Below, piece after piece: positions 1-8,858 of a stretch of 64,000 nucleotides of DNA. Under the pieces are notes generated by a model. The model had not been told where the DNA came from. It saw nothing but the letters and a program-made list of their open reading frames with translations, and ran no database searches. Both the position numbers and the translations under genes were made by a program. The stretch is taken from contig PGZO01000017.1 in NCBI GenBank assembly GCA_002841375.1, positions 19,587 through 83,586 of the forward strand, in the 5' to 3' direction. Numbering within the stretch: the first letter of the stretch is position 1; the number at the start of each line of letters is the position of its first letter. Origin of the DNA: Firmicutes bacterium HGW-Firmicutes-7. Its GTDB lineage: Bacteria > Bacillota > Clostridia > Lachnospirales > Vallitaleaceae.

Positions 1-1643
1 CTTGTGGTGGTGAATTTGAAGCAGTTTCTCCTTACTACTACTCAACTTATGATGAATACGATGAGGTTGAGGTAACAGATAAAAAGAAAGTTATGGTTAT
101 AGGTTCAGGACCCATTCGAATTGGTCAAGGTATAGAATTTGATTATTGTTCAGTACACGGTATTATGGCACTGAAAAAAGCAGGGCTTGAAACAATCATT
201 GTTAATAACAACCCTGAAACTGTAAGTACTGACTTTGATATAGCAGATAAGTTGTATTTTGAGCCATTAACGGAAGAAGATGTCCTTAACATTATTGAAA
301 AAGAAAACCCTAGTGGCGTAATATTACAATTTGGTGGGCAAACAGCAATAAAATTGGCAAGTTTCCTAAGTGAAATGAAGGTTCCAATACTTGGAACAAA
401 GCCTGAGCAAATAGATGAAGCTGAAGATAGAGAAAAATTCGATGACCTAATGGAAAGGTTAGATATAAAGAGACCGAAGGGGAAAGCTGTTTGGAATCTT
501 GAAGAAGGCTTACAGGAAGCGAAAAATCTTGGCTATCCTGTGCTCGTAAGACCCTCTTATGTACTTGGCGGGCAAGGAATGGAAATTACTTATAATGAAA
601 TTGAGTTAGAAAGATATTTGGTTCAAGCGTTTGAAAGAGACCGCAAAAACCCAGTTCTAATTGACCGTTACTTAACTGGAAAAGAAATTGAAGTAGATGC
701 GATTTGTGATGGCGAAAACATTCTAATACCTGGAATAATGGAACATTTAGAACGAGCTGGAATTCACTCGGGAGATAGCATATCAATTTATCCATCTCAA
801 AATATTTCTCAGGAAATTAAGGATAAAATTTTAGTTCAGACAGAAAAAATAGCAGTCGCCTTAAAGGTCATTGGCATGATTAATATACAATATATTGAGT
901 TTGAAGGGGAACTTTATATTATCGAGGTAAACCCTAGATCCTCAAGAACAGTACCTTATATTAGTAAGGTAACTGGTGTTCCAATGATTGAATTAGCTAC
1001 AAGAATTATGTTAGGTGAGAAGCTTGTAAATCTAGGTTATGGAACTGGAACTTACAAGGAATCAGAACTAGTTGCCATTAAGGTGCCCGTATTTTCAACA
1101 CAAAAGCTACCTGATGTAGAAGTGAGCTTAGGCCCAGAAATGAGATCGACTGGAGAAGTTTTAGGGGTGGGAAAAACCTTTGAAGAGGCGCTATATAAAG
1201 GGTTTATAGCATCAGGAATGGGTGTTCTTAAAGGCGGCGGAACAATTCTCGCTACCATTAAGCCTTATGACCAAGCAGAATTTTTGCCGATCGCTAAAAG
1301 GTTTATTGAAATGGGCTATAGATTCGTTGCAACGGAAGGCACAGCAAAAATGCTTAATGAAAATGGAATAAAAGTGCAACAAGTTAAGAAAATTAGTGAA
1401 GGTGTTCCCAATATATTAGATATGATTAGAAGTGGTCTTATAGATATGGTTATCAATACACCAACAAAGGTGAATGATGTTACAAGAGATGGTTTTATAA
1501 TAAGACGAGCTGCAATTGAGGCTTCGGTGCCAGTACTCACCTCCTTAGATACTGCTAAAGGTATGCTTGGGATTATATGTACAAATATGACGGAAGAAGA
1601 CACAGATATATATAATTTGGGTATTCATAAAGAGGGGTATTAA
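1..1643 (+). CDS. carB: Carbamoyl-phosphate synthase large subunit, C-terminal half (5' end outside window)
   Basis: The reading frame is open from the window edge, so the ATG at 93 is internal and only the last ~546 codons are visible. CarB makes carbamoyl phosphate from bicarbonate, ammonia passed from CarA, and two ATP, for pyrimidines and arginine. The visible part is the second synthetase unit: a pre-ATP-grasp domain beginning with [14 protein letters not shown], an ATP-grasp domain with the metal/ATP motif [18 protein letters not shown], and a C-terminal MGS-like allosteric domain (about the last 130 residues). The family is about 1,070 residues, so this is half the protein. The stop codon lies 1 base before pyrK, so it is cotranscribed with the pyrimidine genes. 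Very sure. Confidence 0.97.
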   Translation, partial: CGGEFEAVSPYYYSTYDEYDEVEVTDKKKVMVIGSGPIRIGQGIEFDYCSVHGIMALKKAGLETIIVNNNPETVSTDFDIADKLYFEPLTEEDVLNIIEKENPSGVILQFGGQTAIKLASFLSEMKVPILGTKPEQIDEAEDREKFDDLMERLDIKRPKGKAVWNLEEGLQEAKNLGYPVLVRPSYVLGGQGMEITYNEIELERYLVQAFERDRKNPVLIDRYLTGKEIEVDAICDGENILIPGIMEHLERAGIHSGDSISIYPSQNISQEIKDKILVQTEKIAVALKVIGMINIQYIEFEGELYIIEVNPRSSRTVPYISKVTGVPMIELATRIMLGEKLVNLGYGTGTYKESELVAIKVPVFSTQKLPDVEVSLGPEMRSTGEVLGVGKTFEEALYKGFIASGMGVLKGGGTILATIKPYDQAEFLPIAKRFIEMGYRFVATEGTAKMLNENGIKVQQVKKISEGVPNILDMIRSGLIDMVINTPTKVNDVTRDGFIIRRAAIEASVPVLTSLDTAKGMLGIICTNMTEEDTDIYNLGIHKEGY

Positions 1644-1644
1644 A

Positions 1645-2421
1645 ATGTGCGTAGATAAAAATGTGGGTAGGTCAAGTTGTAAAATAATTTATAATAATCA
1701 AATAGCTGAAGGCGTATACGAAATAGTATTTGAAAGCGCATCTATTTCGTCACTAGCTCAGCCAGGGCAATTTGTAAACTTATATAGTAGTATAGGTAGT
1801 AGGTTGCTGCCTAGACCAATAAGTATATGTGAAGTTAATACGAAGGAACAATGGGTAAAGCTTGTTTATGCAGTGGTTGGAGATGGCACCAAGGAATTTT
1901 CAATGCTAGGAAAGGGTCAGACAATTGATGTGTTAGGGCCTGTAGGTAATGGATATGAGGTAGAGGCTTGCGAGACGAGTATTTTAGTTGGTGGAGGGGT
2001 AGGAACGCCACCGCTACTTGAGCTTGCAAAGAGGATAGAGGGCAAAAAGTTAATATATCTTGGTTTCAGAACGGGGTCCTATCTTGTAGAAGAGTTTAAG
2101 AAATATGGAGAAGTTCAAGTCGCTACTGACGATGGAAGTGAAGGTCATCATGGTACAGTGATCACGCTGATGAACCAAAATAATGCCGATGGTCAAAGAA
2201 TTTATGCATGTGGGCCAAAGCCAATGCTAAAAGCACTTCAACAATGGGCAGGAGAAAGAAATATCCGGGCGCAGCTTTCTTTGGAAGAAAGAATGGGATG
2301 TGGATTTGGCGCTTGTGTTGGTTGTGTTTGTAAAATTAAAGCTAAAAATGAGCTGGGGTATACTTATAAAAAGGTTTGTAAGGATGGACCCGTATTTGAT
2401 GCTAAGGAGGTGCTCTTTTGA
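1645..2421 (+). CDS. pyrK: Dihydroorotate dehydrogenase B, electron-transfer subunit PyrK
   Basis: 258 residues, the usual PyrK size. It carries FAD and a [2Fe-2S] cluster and passes electrons from PyrD to NAD+. A ferredoxin-reductase-like FAD domain includes RPIS (about residue 57), the nucleotide-binding loop LVGGGVGTPPLLEL follows, and the C-terminal cysteines GCGFGACVGCVCK plus a later KVC form the cluster ligands. The ATG follows an AGAGGGG site, one base after the carB stop. The gene ends in TGATG overlap with pyrD, as expected for subunits of one complex. Confidence 0.96.
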   Translation: MCVDKNVGRSSCKIIYNNQIAEGVYEIVFESASISSLAQPGQFVNLYSSIGSRLLPRPISICEVNTKEQWVKLVYAVVGDGTKEFSMLGKGQTIDVLGPVGNGYEVEACETSILVGGGVGTPPLLELAKRIEGKKLIYLGFRTGSYLVEEFKKYGEVQVATDDGSEGHHGTVITLMNQNNADGQRIYACGPKPMLKALQQWAGERNIRAQLSLEERMGCGFGACVGCVCKIKAKNELGYTYKKVCKDGPVFDAKEVLF

Positions 2422-3323
2422 TGAATTTAAGTGTAAATATTGCAGGAGTGGAACTGAAGAATCCTGTTATGACGGCATCCGGTACCTTCGGTTCTGGAAA
2501 AGAATTTGAACAATATATTGATATAAATAGGTTAGGCGGAGTGATTGTAAAGGGCGTGGCAAATAAAGAGTGGCTAGGTAATCCGTCTCCAAGAATTGCC
2601 GAAACCTACGGTGGAATGCTAAATGCAGTTGGGCTGCAAAACCCTGGAATGGAAGTATTTATTAAGGAGGATATTCCTTTTTTAAGAAAATTTGACACGA
2701 AAATTATCGTAAATGTTGTTGGTAGAACGATTTCGGATTATTGTGAGGTCGCTGAGAGGCTACAAAATGAAGATGTTGATTTATTAGAGTTAAATATTTC
2801 CTGCCCAAATGTAAAAGAGGGCGGCGTGGCCTTTGGGATTAGCCCACAAATGGCTGAGAAGATAACGAACGAAGTAAAGAAATATGCCAAGCAACCATTA
2901 ATAGTTAAGTTAAGTCCTAATGTTACAGATATAGCAGAAATTGCAAGAGCTGTTGAAGCTGGAGGTGCAGATGCTGTTTCATTAATTAATACCTTAATAG
3001 GCATGAAAGTTGATGTTCATAAGAGACAACCGGTTATAGCAAATAAGATTGCTGGCTTATCAGGACCTGCTATTAAGCCTGTTGCAGTTAGAATGGTATA
3101 TCAAGTTGCTAAGGCTATACGTATTCCAATTATCGGCTTGGGCGGCATAATGACAGGTGAAGATGCGATTGAATTTTTAATGGTTGGTGCATCAGCAATT
3201 GCCGTTGGTACAGCTAATCTGTTGAATCCTAGAGCTACAATGAACATATTAGATGAGATAGAAACTTTTATGAAAACTAAAAAAATTCGTGACATTAAAG
3301 AAATAATTGGTATAATAGAATAG
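2421..3323 (+). CDS. pyrD: Dihydroorotate dehydrogenase B, catalytic subunit PyrD
   Basis: 300 residues. FMN enzyme that oxidises dihydroorotate to orotate and works with PyrK (class 1B). The catalytic cysteine sits in NISCPNVKEGG, and the FMN phosphate site is the C-terminal GLGGIMTGEDAIEFLMVGA. A TTG at 2418 is in frame, but the ATG at 2421 is preferred: it shares one base with the pyrK stop and has AAGGAGG about 10 bases upstream. This translational coupling is typical of pyrK-pyrD. Confidence 0.96.
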   Translation: MNLSVNIAGVELKNPVMTASGTFGSGKEFEQYIDINRLGGVIVKGVANKEWLGNPSPRIAETYGGMLNAVGLQNPGMEVFIKEDIPFLRKFDTKIIVNVVGRTISDYCEVAERLQNEDVDLLELNISCPNVKEGGVAFGISPQMAEKITNEVKKYAKQPLIVKLSPNVTDIAEIARAVEAGGADAVSLINTLIGMKVDVHKRQPVIANKIAGLSGPAIKPVAVRMVYQVAKAIRIPIIGLGGIMTGEDAIEFLMVGASAIAVGTANLLNPRATMNILDEIETFMKTKKIRDIKEIIGIIE

Positions 3324-3394
3324 TGACATATGCGTGGGGGCGCATTATAGAGATACATAGAGGATTAAACTAATTGAAGAAAGGGAATGTTAAA

Positions 3395-4069
3395 ATGGAG
3401 CAATACAAGAAAGATTTTATTGAGTTTATGGTAGGGTGTCAAGTTCTTACTTTTGGTGATTTCACAACAAAAAGTGGGAGGAAAACACCTTTTTTTGTAA
3501 ACACAGGAAACTATAAAACAGGAAGACAATTAAGCCAACTTGGCGACTATTATGCAAAGGCGATCAAAGAAAACTTCGGTACAGATTTTGAAGTGCTTTA
3601 CGGCCCAGCTTATAAAGGAATACCATTAAGCGTTGCTACTTCAATTGCATTAGCTAATTCCTATGGTGCTGATGTTGCGTACTGTTCTAATAGAAAAGAA
3701 GCAAAGGACCATGGCGAAACGGGTGTGCTTTTAGGAAGCAAGCTTAAAGATGGTGACAGGGTAATTATAATAGAAGACGTAACTACAGCAGGAACTTCTA
3801 TTTATGAAACGATGCCATTGTTAAAAGAAGCTGCAAACGTAGAGGTGTTGGGACTTATTATTTCAGTAGATAGAATGGAAAAAGGTAAGGCAGAAATAAG
3901 CGCATTAAATGAATTAGCAGAAACCTTCAAGTTTAAAACCTGTTCAATTGTAACGATGGAGGAAGTAATTGGATATTTATATAACCGTAAAATTGATGGG
4001 ATATGTTATATCGATGATGAAATAAAAGAAAGAATTGTTGAATACTACAACCAATATGGTGCGAAATAG
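3395..4069 (+). CDS. pyrE: Orotate phosphoribosyltransferase
   Basis: 224 residues from the ATG at 3395. Converts orotate plus PRPP to orotidine 5'-monophosphate. The PRPP-binding loop is VIIIEDVTTAGTSIYE. A flexible-loop segment with basic residues (SNRKEAKDHGETG) precedes it. An in-frame TTG at 3374 would add seven residues but has no ribosome binding site; AAAGGGA lies just before the ATG. It is separated from pyrD by about 70 bases. Last gene of the pyrimidine operon here; pyrF is not visible. Confidence 0.95.
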   Translation: MEQYKKDFIEFMVGCQVLTFGDFTTKSGRKTPFFVNTGNYKTGRQLSQLGDYYAKAIKENFGTDFEVLYGPAYKGIPLSVATSIALANSYGADVAYCSNRKEAKDHGETGVLLGSKLKDGDRVIIIEDVTTAGTSIYETMPLLKEAANVEVLGLIISVDRMEKGKAEISALNELAETFKFKTCSIVTMEEVIGYLYNRKIDGICYIDDEIKERIVEYYNQYGAK

Positions 4070-4135
4070 GGGAGAAATAGGGGACAGGCACTTTTGTCCT
4101 GTGGAAATAGGGGACAGTCCCCTTTGTCCTGAGCT
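4070..4135. repeat. Two tandem REP-like palindromic units (GGGGACAG...TTTGTCC)
   Basis: Between pyrE and the hemerythrin gene two near-copies occur in tandem: GGGGACAGGCACTTTTGTCC at about 4080-4099 and GGGGACAGTCCCCTTTGTCC at about 4110-4129, each preceded by GAAATA. The second contains the perfect palindrome GGGGACTGTCCCC when read on the other strand and can fold as a hairpin. A short extra GGGGAGAAATA piece suggests a third, eroded unit. Similar GGGACAG/CTGTCCC palindromes are known to me as dispersed repeats in many bacteria. No transposase is linked here. Confidence 0.7.
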
Positions 4136-4157
4136 ATTAAGGAAAGGATGGTATATT

Positions 4158-4547
4158 ATGTCAAAATACGCATGGAGTAATGATTATTCGGTTGGTAATG
4201 AAATACTTGACCAACACCATCGTAATTTAATTAAACTTTTTAATGATGCATATGAAACGATAAAAGAAAACAAGCCATTTACAGAAACAAATAAAATTCT
4301 TAGTGAGTTAACAACCTATTCAATTTTTCATTTTTATGAAGAAGAGAAGATAATGAAGAATGTAGGTTACGCGGAATTAGAAAATCACAAAAAACAGCAT
4401 AGCGAATTTATTTCAAAAATTAATGAATTTAAGAATAATATTTCAGCTGAAAATAGCACTTTAAATGAAGAGATTTTTTTGTTTTTGTATAATTGGTTGG
4501 TTAATCATATTTGCATATCGGATAAAAAGTATGTTTCGGTAATTTAA
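4158..4547 (+). CDS. Bacteriohemerythrin
   Basis: 129 residues from the ATG at 4158, which has an AAAGGATGG site upstream. A longer reading frame starts upstream but runs through the REP-like repeats and is rejected. Four-helix di-iron protein that binds oxygen, in anaerobes thought to sense or scavenge it. The ligand set is readable in order: DQHH near residue 20, HFYEEE, HKKQH and HICISD near the C terminus, matching the His/Glu/Asp pattern of the family. Single domain with no membrane segment, so cytoplasmic. Ends before a bidirectional terminator. Confidence 0.92.
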   Translation: MSKYAWSNDYSVGNEILDQHHRNLIKLFNDAYETIKENKPFTETNKILSELTTYSIFHFYEEEKIMKNVGYAELENHKKQHSEFISKINEFKNNISAENSTLNEEIFLFLYNWLVNHICISDKKYVSVI

Positions 4548-4570
4548 GAATTAATAGATCTATTAATAGA

Positions 4571-4604
4571 AAAGACAACTATTGTGTGTAAATAGTTGTC
4601 TTTT
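4571..4604. terminator. Bidirectional rho-independent terminator
   Basis: AAAGACAACTATT pairs with AATAGTTGTCTTT across a 7-base loop, with an A-run on the left and a T-run on the right. It can end both the hemerythrin transcript (+) and the converging cyclase gene (-). Confidence 0.88.
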
Positions 4605-4627
4605 TATTAGTTAAATGATGTAGCAAG

Positions 4628-7198
4628 CTAATTGTCCTTTTCTCTATACAGCCTTTTATTTTTATACATTTCTATGTCCGCTTGTTCAATTAAAGCATCA
4701 ATGTTGTTACAGTTTTCCTTATTATATTGTGAAAATCCAGAACTAATTCCAATCACATAAGGTTTATTGCTATGTTGATTATATAGCGTAATGGCTTCAT
4801 TAATTTTATTTAATGTTTGTGTGACTTCTTCCATACTAATATTGTTAAATATAATTAAAAATTCATCTCCACCAAATCTACATAACATATCCACGCTACG
4901 CAGACTTGACGTTACAAGTCGACATATTTCTTTAATTACATCATCTCCTGATCTATGACCAAACGTGTCATTAATCATTTTAAGATTATTAATATCAATA
5001 AAACAAACCGTTACTTGCGACTTATCGTTACTTGGGTTCTCTAAAAGTGCAGCTAAATGTTCCATTCCAGCGCGTCTATTCGGAATTTTAGTTAGCGGAT
5101 CCGTTAATGCATAGAGTCGTTCTTTTTCCTCAGCGACTTTTCTGATTCTAATGTTCTTATACATTAGGGATACAATGATACATAGCGCAGAAAATATGTA
5201 AATAAAGGCGATCAATAGTTTTTTGTTATTATTATAAAAATCCGAGATGGTGCTAGGGGTATTAATGATGTTGCTTCCTATTGGTAAACTGTTGCTATTT
5301 ATATTGAACTTTTTTAACATATTATAATCAAACATATATATATTTGGACTGTTTATTACTACGGGTATATCTGACGGGTTTTTCCCTTCAAGTATTTGTA
5401 ATGCCATTTGCCCTACTGTCTCACCATGCGTAACACCAGAAGTAAGTACACCTCCTAAGAGACCTTTTCCAAGATAAAAGTCCCATACGCCATAGATTGG
5501 TACACTAGCATGGGCTGAGATCATTTGTATGCTTTCATCATAGGAAAAGTTATTATTTGATTTATCTCTGTTGAAGGATAAAAGCAATATAATGCTGTCA
5601 TCCTTGAGTGTCTCAACCTTTTTTTGAACCTCGGACATATTTATATCATCCCAAATTTCAAAGATCACCCTATCGCTATAATCGGGTATGAGTAAATGAA
5701 GATTTTTTATGTTTGCTTGTCCAGTCACAGAAGTATCATTTATAACTATAATTTTATTAATGGAAGGATTGATCTTAATGGCAACGTCTATTGTTCCCCT
5801 TAAATCATAAGATTCTACAACACCAGTAAAATTTTCTTTGTGCGCAAGCATTGATTCTTCAAAAAAATTAACCCCGCAGAAGATTGTTGGAACAGTCGCA
5901 TAAATAGTATTATGATATGTTTTAATAAAATTAAAAGCAACATCATCAGTAGTAATGATTAAATCAAAGTGCTTATTTTTGTATTTCCTAACGAGTAGTT
6001 CATATAAATTTTGTAGATACACCGGGTCGGTATTTTTTTGTACATCCATGAATTCATAAGTAAATTCAATATTATCAAGATTATCTTTTAGTGCAGACTT
6101 AATTCCTATTTCTAAGTCATCAGTCCACTTTAAACCTTTATTATAAGAGTTTAAAATTAAAATTTGCCTTTTTGACGTTTTTTCAAGATTTATGATTATA
6201 CTGTTGAGAGGAAGCTCGTCTACTTTAATTCCAAATTTTTTTAGTTGGACGTAATCAAATTGATAGTGGGTAGTTTTTTCGGTTATAACAGGTATTTGAG
6301 AAGGGGCTACGCCATTTAATACGCTAACAGCAATGGTTGCAGCAGTTTCACCTTGATAAAAACCACTTGTAAGTTTACCACCAATGATTCCATATCCTAA
6401 AGTGAAATCCCATACACCATAAATAGGTGTCAAACTAGTATAACTTATTATGGAGGAGGCTTGGTTATATTCATAATGATTGCCTTCATTATCTTTGAAG
6501 TAAACCAGATATAAAATAATACTACCAGCTGGTAGATTTTGCGCTTTTTTAGTGATTTCATCAAGGTTAACGCCATCTAACTTTATAAAGTTCAATTGAT
6601 CTTTATATTCGGGCATTACCTTTGAGAATTCTTTCATAATAGAAGTGCCTGTGGTCGTATCATCATTAACGTAGTATATCGTGTTCGTATTTGGCTGATG
6701 TTCCAAAGCAATATCAATTGTGGCACTAATATCAAAACCCTCTACGACTCCAGTAAACAACTTATTTTCGTTAAGCATATTCTGTTCAAAATAATTAACA
6801 CCACAAAATACAACAGGAGTATCTGGAAACAATACTTCACCATACGCTAAAAGAAAATTAAACGCAGGTTCGTCAGAGGATATAATTAAATCAAAATGTC
6901 TATTTTTGAATTTATACTTATAGGTATCAAAAAGCGATTGAAGGTATTGATTATCAGTTACGCGTTGTGTATCCATAAATTCAACTTGAAGTTCAAGATT
7001 TATATCATTAGAGTTAAGTATTGATTTAATACCATCGTATATATCATCGCTCCATTTGTAACCTTTATGATAAGAATTAAGAAATAAGACAGTTTTCATT
7101 TCCGAAGAATCATCATCGGCATGTACAACTTTTATTGAAGAACCAATAATAGATAATAACACTAAAGTTAATAGGAGGATCTGATAGTTCTTTTTCAT
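4628..7198 (-). CDS. Membrane diguanylate cyclase with two tandem ABC_sub_bind-type sensor modules
   Basis: 856 residues. A signal peptide or first membrane segment (1-27) is followed by two homologous extracytoplasmic modules of about 300 residues. They start with FLNSYHKGYKWSDDIYDGI near residue 40 and LILNSYNKGLKWTDDLEIGI near 350, and both resemble the ABC-transporter substrate-binding fold (PF04392 type). A membrane helix lies near 655-680 (LLIAFIYIFSALCIIVSLMY), and a C-terminal GGDEF domain follows. The active site FGGDEF is intact, and an inhibitory I-site RSVD sits five residues before it, so cyclic-di-GMP synthesis with product inhibition is expected. No EAL domain. It stands alone; its ligand cannot be deduced. 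Confidence 0.9.
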   Translation of the reverse strand: MKKNYQILLLTLVLLSIIGSSIKVVHADDDSSEMKTVLFLNSYHKGYKWSDDIYDGIKSILNSNDINLELQVEFMDTQRVTDNQYLQSLFDTYKYKFKNRHFDLIISSDEPAFNFLLAYGEVLFPDTPVVFCGVNYFEQNMLNENKLFTGVVEGFDISATIDIALEHQPNTNTIYYVNDDTTTGTSIMKEFSKVMPEYKDQLNFIKLDGVNLDEITKKAQNLPAGSIILYLVYFKDNEGNHYEYNQASSIISYTSLTPIYGVWDFTLGYGIIGGKLTSGFYQGETAATIAVSVLNGVAPSQIPVITEKTTHYQFDYVQLKKFGIKVDELPLNSIIINLEKTSKRQILILNSYNKGLKWTDDLEIGIKSALKDNLDNIEFTYEFMDVQKNTDPVYLQNLYELLVRKYKNKHFDLIITTDDVAFNFIKTYHNTIYATVPTIFCGVNFFEESMLAHKENFTGVVESYDLRGTIDVAIKINPSINKIIVINDTSVTGQANIKNLHLLIPDYSDRVIFEIWDDINMSEVQKKVETLKDDSIILLLSFNRDKSNNNFSYDESIQMISAHASVPIYGVWDFYLGKGLLGGVLTSGVTHGETVGQMALQILEGKNPSDIPVVINSPNIYMFDYNMLKKFNINSNSLPIGSNIINTPSTISDFYNNNKKLLIAFIYIFSALCIIVSLMYKNIRIRKVAEEKERLYALTDPLTKIPNRRAGMEHLAALLENPSNDKSQVTVCFIDINNLKMINDTFGHRSGDDVIKEICRLVTSSLRSVDMLCRFGGDEFLIIFNNISMEEVTQTLNKINEAITLYNQHSNKPYVIGISSGFSQYNKENCNNIDALIEQADIEMYKNKRLYREKDN

Positions 7199-7311
7199 AG
7201 GGTCACCTCACAGCAGGTTAATATATATGCGCTTGTACTCAATATTATAGCATTATTATACATCGTTTTCAATATATTACCAACCATCTAGGTGCCTGTT
7301 TCGTTCAACGC

Positions 7312-7343
7312 TATATACCAGTTTCTAAATTGGTATATACCAG
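7312..7343. promoter_or_regulatory. Repeated TATATACCAG / GGTATATACC operator-like palindrome
   Basis: TATATACCA (7312-7320) is the inverted repeat of TGGTATATA (7331-7339). The second arm lies within the perfect 10-base palindrome GGTATATACC, so TATATACCAG also occurs twice directly. It lies about 40 bases upstream of the glmM -35 box and looks like an operator. The regulator is unknown. Confidence 0.45.
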
Positions 7344-7377
7344 AAGTGAAAAAAGTCATATTTTTACTTATTTTTCA

Positions 7378-7406
7378 TTGATGCCCCAATGCCCTAATGA
7401 TATAAT
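7378..7406 (+). promoter_or_regulatory. Sigma-70-type promoter of glmM-glmS
   Basis: TTGATG (7378-7383), a 17-base spacer, then a consensus TATAAT (7401-7406), about 90 bases before the glmM start. No glmS ribozyme core is seen between this promoter and glmM, or between glmM and glmS. Confidence 0.7.
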
Positions 7407-7496
7407 CAATCCAGACAGCATGTGAATCATACTGCCTTAGTAAAGTAATAGCACGACAAAAGCTTCATATTACATAAAGTTTGGAAGGAGTTCGTA

Positions 7497-8846
7497 ATGG
7501 GGAATTTATTTGGAACAGATGGTGTTAGAGGTATTGCCAACAAGGAATTAACAGTAGAACTAGCGTACAGATTAGGTCAAGCAGGTGCATATGTGCTTAC
7601 AAAAGAGAACAAGCATAAACCAACAATTTTAATTGGTAGAGATACAAGGTTATCAGGAGAAATGCTAACAGCAGCAATGCTTGCTGGAATTTGCTCAGTA
7701 GGGGCAGATACCGTATCAGTAGGCGTAGTGCCAACGCCGGCAGTTTCTTATTTAACAAGAGAATATGGTGCAGATGCTGGGGTAGTCATTTCAGCTTCAC
7801 ATAATCCAGTAGAATACAATGGAATTAAATTCTTCAATAAGGATGGTTACAAGCTATCAGATGCCTTAGAGGAAGAGATTGAAGAATTACTAGCAAATAA
7901 CAACAAAGATATTGAACTACCAGTAGGTACAGATATTGGTAGAGTTATATATAGAACAGAATGTATTTACGATTATATACGATATGCAAAAAGACAAATT
8001 AATACGAAGCTAGAAGGATTAAAGGTTGTTATTGATTGTGCGAATGGGGCATCTTATGTGTCTGCTCCTGAAGCGTTAAGACAGCTTGGGGCTGAGGTAA
8101 TTATAATCCACAACGAACCTGATGGAACCAATATTAATAAAAAATGTGGTTCAACGCATATGAAGGATTTACAACAATATGTTCAACAGGTAGAAGCGAA
8201 TATTGGGATCGCCTTTGATGGTGATGCAGATAGATGTCTTGCAGTTGATGAAAAAGGTAATTTGGTAGATGGAGATCAAATTATGGCTATTTGTGGGCTA
8301 TATATGAAAGAGCAAGGACGCCTTAAAAAAGATACAGTAGTTGCAACCGTAATGAGCAACCTAGGATTTTTCATTATGGGAAAAGAACAAGGATTAAACA
8401 TTGAGCAAACAAAAGTTGGTGACAGGTATGTTTTAGAGAAAATGCTCGAAGAGGGTTACAATCTCGGTGGAGAACAATCTGGACATATTATATTTTTAGA
8501 TGAAAATACGACAGGAGATGGATTGCTCACCGCGCTTCATCTACTTGAAGTAATAAAAATGACGGGTAAAAGCTTATCAGAGCTTACTTCTGTAATGGAA
8601 GTTTTACCACAAGTACTTGTAAATGCAAAAATTAAGAATGAGAAAAAAGATTTATATGAAACAGATGAAGTCATTGTTAAAGCAATCAAAGATGTAGAGG
8701 CAAAGTTCTCAGGTCATGGGAGAGTACTTATTAGACCATCAGGCACTGAGCCACTTGTTAGAGTGATGATTGAAGGGAAAAATCAACAAGAGTTATTAAT
8801 TGAAGCGACAGGGTTAGCAAAATTAATGGAAGACAGATTAAATTAG
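7497..8846 (+). CDS. glmM: Phosphoglucosamine mutase
   Basis: 449 residues, the normal GlmM size. Interconverts glucosamine-6-phosphate and glucosamine-1-phosphate for peptidoglycan and teichoic acid precursors. The phosphoserine loop is [12 protein letters not shown] (Ser101), the Mg site is FDGDADR, and the C-terminal phosphate-binding loop is [11 protein letters not shown]. The ATG has GGAAGGAG 7 bases upstream. glmS starts 12 bases after the stop, so the two successive steps are co-expressed. Confidence 0.97.
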   Translation: MGNLFGTDGVRGIANKELTVELAYRLGQAGAYVLTKENKHKPTILIGRDTRLSGEMLTAAMLAGICSVGADTVSVGVVPTPAVSYLTREYGADAGVVISASHNPVEYNGIKFFNKDGYKLSDALEEEIEELLANNNKDIELPVGTDIGRVIYRTECIYDYIRYAKRQINTKLEGLKVVIDCANGASYVSAPEALRQLGAEVIIIHNEPDGTNINKKCGSTHMKDLQQYVQQVEANIGIAFDGDADRCLAVDEKGNLVDGDQIMAICGLYMKEQGRLKKDTVVATVMSNLGFFIMGKEQGLNIEQTKVGDRYVLEKMLEEGYNLGGEQSGHIIFLDENTTGDGLLTALHLLEVIKMTGKSLSELTSVMEVLPQVLVNAKIKNEKKDLYETDEVIVKAIKDVEAKFSGHGRVLIRPSGTEPLVRVMIEGKNQQELLIEATGLAKLMEDRLN

Positions 8847-8858
8847 GAGGCAATTATT

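Noticed and set aside
4035..4157. Longer N terminus for the hemerythrin
   Set aside because: It would translate REP-like repeats and overlap pyrE; the ATG at 4158 has a good ribosome site and starts the conserved domain.
7199..7496. glmS ribozyme upstream of glmM-glmS
   Set aside because: The conserved ribozyme core and pseudoknot sequences are not present; only a promoter and a small palindrome are seen.
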